This document shows, piece after piece, positions 6,358 through 13,947 of a DNA stretch of 16,499 nucleotides; within the stretch, counting starts at the first letter, position 1, and each line of letters begins with the position of its first letter. Under the pieces are notes generated by a model. The model searched no databases. It saw only the letters and a program-made list of their open reading frames with translations, and was not told the DNA's origin. Origin of the DNA: UBA11346 sp038318565 (GTDB lineage Bacteria; Planctomycetota; UBA11346); assembly GCA_038318565.1 (NCBI GenBank), contig JBBQCI010000082.1, positions 1 through 16,499 of the forward strand, written 5' to 3'. A program made the translations under genes and the position numbers.

Positions 6358-8454
6358 TCAGCGCCGGCCAGCTGGCCCGACGGTGACGGTCGCGCCGCCT
6401 AGACGCCAACTCATGGCGATCGGACCATTGGGCAAAGGCAGGATCTCGACGCCCGCCGGCACCGGACTTTTCATCGGTCCGGCTCCGCGGCGGATCAGAC
6501 CCAGGACGACCGAACCATCGGGTTGGCGCGACAATGGGCGGACATTGTGGCCATCGCGGATTTCGCCGCGGTCGGCATACAGGGTGACGCTGACCTCTGA
6601 CGACACGGTCAACTGCCAGCGGGCATCGGGCCCGGCCTTGCCACTCCAGACGAGGCGCAGGCCGATGCCCGGACCAGGTGCCAGCGGCAGACTGGCGCTG
6701 CCGGTGGCGCTGCAGATGGCGGTGCCTTCACGCACTGTCATTGCCTCGGCCGGTTCCACCGTCGCCTTGCGGAAGGCCTCGGCAAACGCCTTGTCGCGGT
6801 GCTTGCGATACTCCTCGAGCAGCCCCTGGTTGCCGTTTTGCGGTTTGCGCTCGGCGTCGCGCGCGACGGTATCCTCCCACAGGCGCTGCATTGCCTCCAG
6901 CCGGGCCTCGGCGTCCGGGCTGTGCCAGGCCTCGGGTGGTTCGCGCAGCTTGTCGATCGCTTCGGCGTAGCGGCCAGCTGCCAGATGTTCGCGGAACCGT
7001 GCTTCGATCAGGTCGATCTTCGGAACCGCCCAGTTGTTCCAGGTGGTGATGCAGGCGGCGATGGCCTCGTCGCAGGATGCGGCCCGAGCGCTGCCATTGC
7101 GCATCTGTTCGCGGGCCTTGCGCAATCGTTCGAGAGCGGCGACATAGGCCTGACGATCGCGATCGTGTTCGGCATCGATCAGCAGATTGTTCCAGGCCTG
7201 GTCGAGTTGGCGTTCCCGCGAGATGCGCAGAGCGACCAAGACCAAGCTGCCAACGATCAGAATGGCGAGGGTGGTCAGGACGACGGTACGCCAGCGCCGG
7301 CTGGATGACACCTGGAGATGGCGCTGACCGCCACGTGGATGCAGCACTTTGTCAACCAGGGCGATCGCGGCGGTGGCGTCGGCCGGCCGACGGTCCGGCT
7401 CCTTCTCCATCAGGCGGGCGATCAACTCACGCACGGCCATCGGTGGGGCCGGTTCGCTCCAGGTCAGCGGCTGTTTCTGCGCCGCGATCATCACCTCCAT
7501 CGGTGTGCTGCCCGAGAATGGCTGTCGGCCGCAGACCAGATGGTACAGGGTCGCGCCGAGGGCGTAGAGGTCGCAGCGGTGGTCGGCGCTGTGAGCATCA
7601 CGGCCCTGTTCCGGGGCCATGTAGTGTGGGGTGCCCATGAACGAACCGTTTTCGGTCTCGAACAGGTTGGTCTCGCCGGCGATCCGCTCGTCGATGCGCG
7701 ACAGCCCGAGATCAGCAACTTTGATCGTGCCGTTGGCGGTCACCATCAGGTTGTCGGGCTTGATGTCGCGATGTACGACGCTGCGGCCATGCGCGTAGGC
7801 TAAGGCCTCAAGAGTCTGCCGGGCCATGCCCAGGGCTTCCTCGGGTGGCAGGCGGCCGCGCTCTTTCAGCACTTCCTTCAGCGATTTGCCCTCGACCAGC
7901 TCCATGCTGAAGAACACCAATCCATCAGCCTCGCCAGAGTCGTGTACGGTGACCAGATTGTGATGATGCAGACGACCGGCCGCCCGCGCCTCCCGGCGGA
8001 ATCGTCCGACGAAGGTCGGATCGTTGGAAAAGCGCGGGGCCAGCACCTTGAAGGCGACCTGGCGGTTCATCGACAGCTGATTGGCGCGGTAGACCGAGCC
8101 CATGCCGCCCTTGCCGAGCAGGCCTTCGATGCGGTATCCGGCGACGATGCGCCCGTTCGGCAGCTGTCCGGCCGGACTGGCTGCAGCCGGAGTATCGGCA
8201 ATGCTGTGGATGGTGATCGCGTGCTGGTCGGTCGCTGGTGCAACAGCAATCGGCGGTTGCGACACCACGGTCGCCTGAGCCGCCTGAGTCGGCGGGGATG
8301 TCGCCAAGGTCGAGGAGCTCGCCCGTCCGCTGGCTGCTGACTGGCGTACGCCGATACGGGCGCAGCGCGCCAGGGCCCGGTCGAGGACCTCGCTGCGCGG
8401 CGTCAGGGCCTCGGCGCGCAGGCGCAGCAGTGTCTTCAGCTCGTCGGCATTCAC
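6358..8454 (-). CDS. Transmembrane Hanks-type Ser/Thr protein kinase
   Basis: 698 residues. Residues 1-100 are a small helical part plus an Ala/Ser/Thr-rich linker. The kinase domain spans about 107-370: Gly-loop LGKGGMGSVY (113-122), ATP lysine K136, catalytic HRDIKPDN (228-235, Asp230), a DLG in place of DFG (248-250), and GTPHYMAPEQ (274-283). All catalytic residues are present, so it should be active. A membrane helix follows at about 389-409, then a charged helical part and a C-terminal beta-rich domain placed outside the cytoplasm. The start is GTG 8454, because its first bases overlap the lgt stop (GTGA), the classic sign of translational coupling. The longer frame upstream is only the shadow of lgt. 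Likely senses envelope state through its outer domain. Confidence 0.92.
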   Translation of the reverse strand: MNADELKTLLRLRAEALTPRSEVLDRALARCARIGVRQSAASGRASSSTLATSPPTQAAQATVVSQPPIAVAPATDQHAITIHSIADTPAAASPAGQLPNGRIVAGYRIEGLLGKGGMGSVYRANQLSMNRQVAFKVLAPRFSNDPTFVGRFRREARAAGRLHHHNLVTVHDSGEADGLVFFSMELVEGKSLKEVLKERGRLPPEEALGMARQTLEALAYAHGRSVVHRDIKPDNLMVTANGTIKVADLGLSRIDERIAGETNLFETENGSFMGTPHYMAPEQGRDAHSADHRCDLYALGATLYHLVCGRQPFSGSTPMEVMIAAQKQPLTWSEPAPPMAVRELIARLMEKEPDRRPADATAAIALVDKVLHPRGGQRHLQVSSSRRWRTVVLTTLAILIVGSLVLVALRISRERQLDQAWNNLLIDAEHDRDRQAYVAALERLRKAREQMRNGSARAASCDEAIAACITTWNNWAVPKIDLIEARFREHLAAGRYAEAIDKLREPPEAWHSPDAEARLEAMQRLWEDTVARDAERKPQNGNQGLLEEYRKHRDKAFAEAFRKATVEPAEAMTVREGTAICSATGSASLPLAPGPGIGLRLVWSGKAGPDARWQLTVSSEVSVTLYADRGEIRDGHNVRPLSRQPDGSVVLGLIRRGAGPMKSPVPAGVEILPLPNGPIAMSWRLGGATVTVGPAGRR

Positions 8455-9365
8455 GGCGCAGCGCTTCGTCTGGCGCGCAGCACCAGCCAGACGCCGAGAC
8501 CGACGAGCGGGATGGCAAGCCACTGGGCGCTGGTGAGATGCAGGGGCGAGAGTGAGAAGCCCTGGCCCAAGCGCACCGTGTAGTCGGCGCGCATCGTCTC
8601 GTTCAGCCAGCGCCAGACGGCATAGCCGATCAGCGACCAGCCGGCAGCGGCGCCGCGATCCGGGGTGATACGCATAATGACGCCGGTCAGGATGGCGCAG
8701 ACTATTGTTTCGTACAGTTGGGTAGGGTGCACCAGGACGCCGTGATGCGACACCCCCCACGGCAGGTGGCACGGGCCGCCATAGCAGCAGCCGTTGAAGA
8801 AGCAGCCGATCCGGCCGAGCGACAGCCCGGCGAGCACACCGGGGGCGGCGCAGTCGGCCCAGCGCAGCATCGGGATGCCGGCGCGTTTGGTATGCAAGGC
8901 CATCGCCGCCGTCGCCAGCAGCAGACCGCCGTACCACACCGCTCCACCGCGGTCGAGGTCGGCAGCCAGGGTCAGCCAGCCGGAGAGGTCCTGGGTCGGA
9001 TCGGGGAACTCCCGCCGATATTCGATGATGTACCACAGCCTGGCGCCGAGGATGCCGGCGACCGCACCGATCGCGAACTGGACGCGCACGTGGTCGCGCG
9101 GGATGTCGACCTGGCGGGCCCGGCGAGTGACGATCAGCCAGGCGGCGAGGAAGCCGAGGCCCATGAACAGGGCGTAGAGCGTCAATTGGAGATGGCCGGT
9201 CCACGGAACCCAGCCGGCCAGGCCGGCGATCGTGGCCACCAGGGCACCCGCGCCCACCGCCCAGCGTGCTCCGGACAGGCGCAGCGGGGCTGCGGCGCTC
9301 CAAACGATGCCGGTCGCCACGGCCACGCCGAGCAGGGCCGGATGCAGGAAGGGAACGTCAGCCAT
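8451..9365 (-). CDS. lgt: Prolipoprotein diacylglyceryl transferase
   Basis: 304 residues, multi-pass membrane protein. It transfers diacylglycerol from phosphatidylglycerol to the lipobox cysteine of prolipoproteins, the first step of lipoprotein maturation. Visible signatures are IGAVAGILGARLWYIIEY, the family loop GRIGCFFNGCCYGG (variant of GRLGNFINGE, with the Cys-rich form found in planctomycetes and relatives) and HPTQLYE. ATG 9365 has GGGA 8 nt upstream. The gene overlaps the kinase start by 4 nt and lies 81 nt after ispF, in the same direction. A likely client, the lipoprotein at 13005-13634, is in this window. Confidence 0.93.
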   Translation of the reverse strand: MADVPFLHPALLGVAVATGIVWSAAAPLRLSGARWAVGAGALVATIAGLAGWVPWTGHLQLTLYALFMGLGFLAAWLIVTRRARQVDIPRDHVRVQFAIGAVAGILGARLWYIIEYRREFPDPTQDLSGWLTLAADLDRGGAVWYGGLLLATAAMALHTKRAGIPMLRWADCAAPGVLAGLSLGRIGCFFNGCCYGGPCHLPWGVSHHGVLVHPTQLYETIVCAILTGVIMRITPDRGAAAGWSLIGYAVWRWLNETMRADYTVRLGQGFSLSPLHLTSAQWLAIPLVGLGVWLVLRARRSAAP

Positions 9366-9446
9366 CAGTATCGTCCCTGGAGGTGAGGATTGGGAATGTC
9401 TACGCCCATAGGTGTCGAACGCTGTCGAAAGGCATCCGGTGCCGCA

Positions 9447-9944
9447 TCAGTCTGGGAGCTGTTCCAGCAGGACGATGGCCTGGGCCGAGATGGCGCGTTT
9501 TTCGCCAATCGCATCGACCCCTTCATGGCTGCGCGCCTTGATCGACACGGCGTCGATGGGCAGATGAAGGAGTTCCGCGACCCGCGTGCGGATGGCTGGC
9601 TTGTGCGCCATAAGACGCGGCGTCTCGGCGATGATATTCACGTCGACGTTTACCAGACGCCAGGGCATCAGCCTGGGCAGGGCGAGGACATAGGCGATGA
9701 ACCAAGCCGAGTCCCGTCCGCGGTGGGCCGGATCGCTGTCGGGAAAGTGCTCACCAAGGTCGCCGGCAGCCACCGCGCCGAGCAGTCCGTCACACAGGGC
9801 ATGCAGCACGACATCGCCATCGCTGTGCGCGATCACGCGCCAGGGACACGGCACGCGTATGCCGCCCAGCGCCACGCCGGCTCCGGCCGACGGATCCGCC
9901 TCCAGGCGGTGGATGTCGAAACCGAGACCAATGCGGTGGGTCAT
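9447..9944 (-). CDS. ispF: 2-C-methyl-D-erythritol 2,4-cyclodiphosphate synthase
   Basis: 165 residues, close to the usual 157-165. It cyclises CDP-methylerythritol 2-phosphate in the MEP isoprenoid pathway, as a cytoplasmic trimer. The zinc ligands are seen as Asp10 and His12 (GFDIHRL) and His48 in IAHSDGDVVLHAL. GDLGEHFPDSDP and NVDVNIIAETPRL are further conserved blocks. The C-terminal KARSHEGVDAIGE fits the substrate-binding end. No other MEP gene is nearby. It sits 41 nt after gcvH and 81 nt before lgt. Isoprenoid output also feeds undecaprenyl carriers, which would link it loosely to the glycosyltransferase (inference). Confidence 0.95.
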   Translation of the reverse strand: MTHRIGLGFDIHRLEADPSAGAGVALGGIRVPCPWRVIAHSDGDVVLHALCDGLLGAVAAGDLGEHFPDSDPAHRGRDSAWFIAYVLALPRLMPWRLVNVDVNIIAETPRLMAHKPAIRTRVAELLHLPIDAVSIKARSHEGVDAIGEKRAISAQAIVLLEQLPD

Positions 9945-9963
9945 GGGACAGGCATGCTACTGG

Positions 9964-9984
9964 GCCGAAGCGCGACGCTTCGGC
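9964..9984 (-). terminator. Hairpin after gcvH
   Basis: A 9-bp perfect stem (9964-9972 with 9976-9984, 3-nt loop) begins 2 nt after the gcvH stop codon. No T-run follows on the minus strand, so it may slow transcription or stabilise the gcvH mRNA end rather than fully terminate. Confidence 0.5.
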
Positions 9985-9985
9985 G

Positions 9986-10354
9986 TTATTTCTTCAGGCC
10001 AGCCTGATACTGCTCGGCGCTGAGCAGACCGTCCGCCCAAGTGACCTTGGCTGGTTTGACCTTGGCGAACCAGCCTGTGCCGGCCGGGTCTTGATTGACC
10101 AGCTCGGGGTTGTCAGCGAGAGCGGGGTTGATCGCCGTCACGGTTCCGTCGATCGGGCTATAGTAATCATTAACCGACTTGACTGATTCGATTTCGGCAC
10201 ACGGGACGCCGCGAGAGAGGCTGGCCCCGACCTTGGGCAGACCGACGTGGATAACATCGCCGACTTCGCCGGCGGCGAAGGCGGACAGTCCAAGGACCAC
10301 GAGGTCGCCTTCGGCGCGGGCCCATTCGTGGGAGGGGAGGTATCGGTCGGTCAT
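9986..10354 (-). CDS. gcvH: Glycine cleavage system H protein
   Basis: 122 residues, near the usual 125-130. It carries the lipoyl arm that shuttles the aminomethyl group between the P, T and L proteins. The lipoylation motif is EIESVKSVNDYYSP (about 55-67) with Lys59 as the modified residue. RYLPSHEWAR at the start and GWFAKVKPAK near the end are typical. Start 10354 was chosen because MTDRYLPSHEW matches the family start; the frame upstream is unrelated. gcvT and gcvP are not in the window, so the operon is split, or gcvH serves here as a lipoate carrier. No glycine riboswitch was recognised upstream. Confidence 0.95.
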   Translation of the reverse strand: MTDRYLPSHEWARAEGDLVVLGLSAFAAGEVGDVIHVGLPKVGASLSRGVPCAEIESVKSVNDYYSPIDGTVTAINPALADNPELVNQDPAGTGWFAKVKPAKVTWADGLLSAEQYQAGLKK

Positions 10355-10555
10355 GGGACGTCCGGGGGCTGGAGGCTGACTGCGTGAGGTGGCAGAGTCG
10401 CGCCATGGCACGCATGGCAAGTCCCCACCGGATTCGAGCCGGGCCGAACGGGAGCCAGACAATACCCCCTTTGGCGTGTGTCATGCCCAATGCAAGTGTC
10501 GGAAACCGCGCTCTTGGCTGGCGGCTCCGCTGGCCCTACCGTCGCCGGGAGCGCG
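10355..10555. promoter_or_regulatory. Divergent intergenic region between gcvH and the second kinase
   Basis: 201 nt that must hold promoters for both genes. Shine-Dalgarno GGGAG (10547-10551) supports the kinase start at 10556. A small T-arm-like sequence (GGATTCGAGCC, around 10432) was checked for a tRNA and did not fold. No clear promoter hexamers or riboswitch were found. Confidence 0.4.
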
Positions 10556-11821
10556 ATGGCTACAACCAACCACAATGTCAGCGGCCTCGATGAGGATTTC
10601 CGCTATGGCCAATTGGCCATCGAAGGCCGGCTCATCACGCCCGACCAGTTCGACATCGCCATGGACAAGGCGAGGGGGTCCAAACGGCCCCTGGCCGACG
10701 TGCTGGTCGAGGACGCGACCATTGACGCGCAGACCGCCGACCGGCTGAGCAAGGCGCTCAAGCGCATCCTCAAGGACGAGCGTGCGCGCACCGAAGGCGG
10801 CGCCCTGGTCAAGAAGCAGATCGGCGGCTACCGCCTGATCCGGCGCATCGGCGAGGGCGGCATGGGCGAGGTGTATCTCGCCGAGCAGTTGTCGATGCAC
10901 CGCACGGTGGCGATCAAGATCCTGCACCAGAAATGGGCCGACGACGAGGAGTTCCGCAAGCGCTTCCTGCTTGAGGCGCGCGCCGCCGGCAAGCTGTCGC
11001 ATCCCAACATCATCCAGGTCTTCGATGTCGGTAAATACCAGGGCCTGTATTATTTCTCGATGGAGTACATCGATGGCGTGACGGTCGACGACCTGATCCG
11101 TCATGAGGGGCCGATCGGGCTCGAGAAGGTCATCGACGTTACGCTGCAAGTGTGCGAAGCGCTCGAGTACCTGTCCAAGCAGGGCATTGTCCACCGCGAC
11201 ATCAAGCCGGCCAACATCATGGTGATGAAGGACGGCACGGTGAAGCTCGCCGACTTCGGCTTCATCCAGCAGGCGATGGTCGACCGTGAATTGATGCAGG
11301 AGGGGACGACCATCGGCACCCCCGACTACATCAGCCCCGAGCAGGCCCGCGGCGAACGCGACCTCGATGTGCGCAGCGACATCTACTCGCTGGGTGCCAG
11401 CGTCTACCACATGCTCGCCGGCAAGACCATGTACAGCGGGTCGTGTTCGTCGGTGATGCGTGCGCATATCGATGCCCAGCCGCCCAAGCTGAAGACCCTG
11501 CGCGGCGATGTCCCCGAGCGTCTGATCGAGATCGTCGCGAAGATGACGGCGAAGTCGCAGATCGACCGCCAGCAGTCCCCCAGCGACGTGCAGAAAGACC
11601 TTGAGGTCTTCAAGCTCGACCTTGCTGGACACAGCGGTGAGCTGCCGACCAGCAAGAGCGGCATCCTCAACGTGATCAACGCCGAGAAGGAGCGTATCAC
11701 CACGCTTGAGCGCAAGCTCAAGGACCAGCGCGTCGTCATCGTCGTGTGGATGGCCGCCGCCATCGCCGCCATTGCTGCAGCCGCGGTCTTCGCGGCCCTG
11801 TGGCTGGGATCGCACGCTTAG
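10556..11821 (+). CDS. Tail-anchored Hanks-type Ser/Thr kinase with MshEN/GspE-N-like N-terminus
   Basis: 421 residues. Residues about 15-70 hold a two-part motif, GQLAIEGRLITPDQFDIAM and KRPLADVLVEDATIDAQTAD, of the type found at the N-terminus of type II secretion and pilus ATPases (GspE-N/MshEN), where some bind nucleotides. The kinase domain runs about 92-350: IGEGGMGEVY (98-107), K121, HRDIKPAN (213-220, Asp215), DFG (233-235), GTPDYISPEQ (254-263). A short coiled coil (about 374-391) leads to one C-terminal membrane helix (393-416) with almost nothing beyond it, so the kinase faces the cytoplasm as a tail-anchored protein. ATG 10556 has GGGAG upstream at good spacing; an earlier ATG at 10478 adds residues unlike the family. 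Divergent from gcvH. Confidence 0.92.
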   Translation: MATTNHNVSGLDEDFRYGQLAIEGRLITPDQFDIAMDKARGSKRPLADVLVEDATIDAQTADRLSKALKRILKDERARTEGGALVKKQIGGYRLIRRIGEGGMGEVYLAEQLSMHRTVAIKILHQKWADDEEFRKRFLLEARAAGKLSHPNIIQVFDVGKYQGLYYFSMEYIDGVTVDDLIRHEGPIGLEKVIDVTLQVCEALEYLSKQGIVHRDIKPANIMVMKDGTVKLADFGFIQQAMVDRELMQEGTTIGTPDYISPEQARGERDLDVRSDIYSLGASVYHMLAGKTMYSGSCSSVMRAHIDAQPPKLKTLRGDVPERLIEIVAKMTAKSQIDRQQSPSDVQKDLEVFKLDLAGHSGELPTSKSGILNVINAEKERITTLERKLKDQRVVIVVWMAAAIAAIAAAAVFAALWLGSHA

Positions 11822-11882
11822 ACAGGGCAACGGGCGGCCACTTTCTTGTCGCTCCGGCAGAGGTAGGCTCCTCGGCCCTGCC

Positions 11883-12257
11883 ATGCGTTGTCGCGTCCCC
11901 GTCCTTGGCCACGTCTTGATCGATCGCCAGCATCAGCGCATCGAACAGCTGATCCGTGATCTGGACGCGGCTGTCCTCGCAGAGGAGCCGGTGCGCGGGC
12001 TGCTGGGCCAGCTCCTCCGTGCCACCAGGCGCCATTTCACCAGCGAAGATCGTCTCATGCGGATCAGCGGCTACCGTGATGCGGGCGGCCATCAGGCGCT
12101 GCATCGCAGGGTGGTCGAGGAGATGGCACGCTTGCACGCGGGGCTGTCCGACGGTCTGCCGATGCATCGCAAGCACGTGGCGCAGATGGGTGAGTGGCTG
12201 GAGCACCACGCCTCCGAGGCCGACCGCAACCTGGTCGCCTGGCTGGCAACCTGCTAG
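11883..12257 (+). CDS. Single-domain bacteriohemerythrin
   Basis: 124 residues, four-helix bundle with the di-iron ligand pattern. His17 (RQHQRIEQL), His51 and Glu55 (RRHFTSEDRLM), His70 and His74 (HQALH), then His109 and Asp114 (HHASEADRNL, spacing H-x4-D). Such proteins bind oxygen or nitric oxide and may store or deliver O2. ATG 11883 lies 61 nt after the kinase stop, same direction; upstream AGAGG is a weak ribosome binding site. The longer frame upstream is a shadow of the kinase. The helical spacing between ligands is normal, so the metal site should be intact. Confidence 0.9.
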   Translation: MRCRVPVLGHVLIDRQHQRIEQLIRDLDAAVLAEEPVRGLLGQLLRATRRHFTSEDRLMRISGYRDAGGHQALHRRVVEEMARLHAGLSDGLPMHRKHVAQMGEWLEHHASEADRNLVAWLATC

Positions 12258-12277
12258 CGGTTGCCCCCAGGGGCGCC

Positions 12278-12289
12278 TGACGTACGTCA
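12278..12289. promoter_or_regulatory. Perfect 12-bp palindrome TGACGTACGTCA
   Basis: It lies 48 nt before the outer-membrane protein start, in the 79-nt spacer after the hemerythrin gene. Its symmetry suits a dimeric regulator site controlling the barrel protein and lipoprotein pair. No regulator can be named. Confidence 0.35.
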
Positions 12290-12336
12290 CGGGTGGTCCG
12301 CCCAACGCCCTGCCAGCTCAACGGTACCATCTCTCC

Positions 12337-13005
12337 ATGAAGATCGCGCTGCTCCTTGCCGTCTCGACCGTCGCCATTGCGGTCGAAGTCCATCCCGAGC
12401 CAGGCATGCACCTGGACCCGGCGTCGTTCACCGATCTACGCCTGATGGTTGGTGTTCCAGCCCCGGTGACAGAGGCCAGCGCAGCGGGCGTCGAGTATGA
12501 GTCCGAAATGGCATGGGCACCGCGAGTTGGCCTGCAATGGGTGCACGGCACCGCCGGAAACACCTGGGGTGCGGCGCTCGCGGTCGAACTCGCCTATGAC
12601 CAGCATCGCGGCGAGGTCAGCAAGGCGACCGGGGTGCAGACCGTCTACGGCACTGGTGAGACGCACCTGAGTACGGTCACCCTGGGAGTCATGCCCAAGT
12701 TGGTCCTGCGGCCCGATTACGACGATCCCTTCGACTGGGGTCCGGGTTCGGTCCAGATCGAACTGGGCCCGGTGTTCTCGTATGGCTACGGCAAGGCGCA
12801 GATCGGCGGATCAGAGGCCTCGGATCGCACCGAGGTGTTCACCTGGGGTGGGCGCATGGACATCGTGTGGACGACGGATCACCGCTGGCAGGTCGGACTG
12901 TCGCTGGGCTGGGAAACCTTCGAGGCCTCGCCATATCTCAGCGGCAACGCATCGATCAGCGGTAGCGGCGTCATGGGCGGGCTGCTGCTCGGCCGACGCC
13001 TGTGA
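12337..13005 (+). CDS. Predicted small outer-membrane beta-barrel protein
   Basis: 222 residues with a clear signal peptide: MKIALLLAVSTVAIA, then a likely cut before VEV. The mature part alternates polar and hydrophobic residues in strands with Gly/aromatic-rich stretches: MAWAPRVGLQWVHG, WGAALAVELAYD, TVTLGVMPKLVLRP, VQIELGPVFSYGYG, RWQVGLSLGWETF. This is the look of an eight- to ten-stranded barrel. The C-terminus (GGLLLGRRL) lacks the usual terminal Phe of BAM-inserted porins, a mild oddity. No family name is recognised. It overlaps the lipoprotein start by one base, so the two are probably made together. Confidence 0.7.
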   Translation: MKIALLLAVSTVAIAVEVHPEPGMHLDPASFTDLRLMVGVPAPVTEASAAGVEYESEMAWAPRVGLQWVHGTAGNTWGAALAVELAYDQHRGEVSKATGVQTVYGTGETHLSTVTLGVMPKLVLRPDYDDPFDWGPGSVQIELGPVFSYGYGKAQIGGSEASDRTEVFTWGGRMDIVWTTDHRWQVGLSLGWETFEASPYLSGNASISGSGVMGGLLLGRRL

Positions 13006-13634
13006 TGGCGCGCGCAGCCATCCTGGCTGCGCTGCTCGTCCTGTCCGGTTGCGGCCTCCGCCCGTCGGCTGGCGCACCCGGACCGACCATCCATGTCGTC
13101 CAGGAAGGCATCCACTCCGGCCTGCTAGTCCCGGCTACATGGATCTGGCCGATGGCGACCGGCCTAGCCGAGGTGTCCTTCGGCGATGCGGTGTGGATGC
13201 AGGGTCAGAACCGTTCCACCTGGCGCGCCTGCCGGGTGGCAGCGTGGCCAAGCGACGGAGCCTTCTATGTGCGGCGAGAGGACGATGACGCCGCCCGTGC
13301 GATCCGCCGCGAACACTGGCGTGCTGTGGCGATCCCGCTGTCGCCGACCGGGGCCCAGCAGGCCCAGGCCGAGATCGCCCGGTGGATGCTGCCGGGTCCG
13401 GATCTCGCTTCGTGGAGAGACGGCTCGATCTTCCGCCCGGCGGCCAGCTTCCATGTCTTTCACAACTGCCATGACCAGGTCGCGGCGGCGCTGTTGGCGG
13501 CCGGCGTGCCGCTGCAGGGATCCTGGCTGCCCTGGCGGACGGCCGATCGCTTCCAGCGTGAAGTCGATGCTGCCCTGGCCGAGCTGCAGCGACGTGGCAT
13601 CCGCTATGTGGAGGCCGCCGCCGACGATAAATGA
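13005..13634 (+). CDS. DUF2459-like lipoprotein
   Basis: 209 residues. The N-terminus is a lipoprotein signal, LLVLSGCG, with lipobox L-S-G-C and Cys16 as the lipidated residue, a substrate for the Lgt encoded at 8451-9365. IHVVQEGIHSGLLVPA and VSFGDAVWM correspond to the DUF2459 pattern (VxxHGWHTGLVLP, GWGD), and FHVFHNCHDQVAAALLAAGV to its HNCN block. The family fold resembles NlpC/P60-like papain enzymes and would use Cys and His, but here IHSG and NCHD replace the common HTG and NCNTW, so activity is uncertain. ATG 13005 overlaps the previous stop (TGATG), chosen for coupling. Confidence 0.7.
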   Translation: MARAAILAALLVLSGCGLRPSAGAPGPTIHVVQEGIHSGLLVPATWIWPMATGLAEVSFGDAVWMQGQNRSTWRACRVAAWPSDGAFYVRREDDDAARAIRREHWRAVAIPLSPTGAQQAQAEIARWMLPGPDLASWRDGSIFRPAASFHVFHNCHDQVAAALLAAGVPLQGSWLPWRTADRFQREVDAALAELQRRGIRYVEAAADDK

Positions 13635-13649
13635 TGGTAACTACGCAGG

Positions 13650-13676
13650 CCGCCCCATCGCGCAGCGATGGGGCGG
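13650..13676. terminator. Strong GC-rich hairpin after the lipoprotein gene
   Basis: A perfect 12-bp stem (13650-13661 with 13665-13676) and GCA loop start 15 nt after the stop of the lipoprotein gene. No T-run follows, so this is either a terminator of the weak GC-rich type or an mRNA-stabilising hairpin. It could also serve the minus-strand intI transcript. Confidence 0.55.
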
Positions 13677-13703
13677 GCGCCGGGGGCACTGGCACACAGT
13701 GGC

Positions 13704-13730
13704 TGTCCTGTGTGTCCTGTGTGTCCTTTA
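13704..13730. repeat. 9-bp tandem repeat TGTCCTGTG, two exact copies plus a partial third
   Basis: Units lie at 13704-13712 and 13713-13721, and a third, degenerate at its end (TGTCCTTTA), at 13722-13730. It is followed by an AT-rich patch (TTTATATTC). No coding role is evident. Confidence 0.85.
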
Positions 13731-13947
13731 TATTCCCCCGAGGTTCGTCCTGTATGTTCAGCCGGAGGCGCACATCGAATTCGCCGGACGCGTCACCCGC
13801 GATGAACGCCGGCGCACGGACCGCTTCCAGGCGCTTCCAGGCGCGCTTCGCCTGCTTCAAGATCCGCTACCACGACTGCGGCACGCTCAACATCTGCGCT
13901 CAGGACGGCACCGCGTTCAAGGCTATCGTCGAAGCGTCGTGAAGCGC

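Larger units (their letters stand above)
13635..13947. other. Gene-poor stretch between chromosomal genes and integron
   Basis: 313 nt without a confident gene. A frame open from 13631 to 13942 (103 codons) has an odd N-terminal half full of repeats and a C-terminal part, RYHDCGTLNICAQDGTAFKA, that could be a fragment of a lost gene; no family is recognised. The stretch holds a 12-bp hairpin (13650-13676), a 9-bp tandem repeat (13704-13730) and a doubled CGCTTCCAGG (about 13824-13843). It may mark the outer boundary of the integron. Confidence 0.5.

Noticed and set aside
10380..10520. Possible tRNA or glycine riboswitch upstream of gcvH (T-arm-like GGATTCGAGCC and GC-rich complement)
   Set aside because: No matching acceptor or anticodon arm on either strand, and the conserved core of a glycine riboswitch was not seen.
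10481..11884. Minus-strand frame of 467 codons over the second kinase
   Set aside because: It is a high-GC shadow; the plus strand has every kinase motif in order with a good ribosome binding site.
13704..13730. Tandem repeat as a CRISPR array
   Set aside because: Units are 9 bp, directly adjacent, with no spacers.
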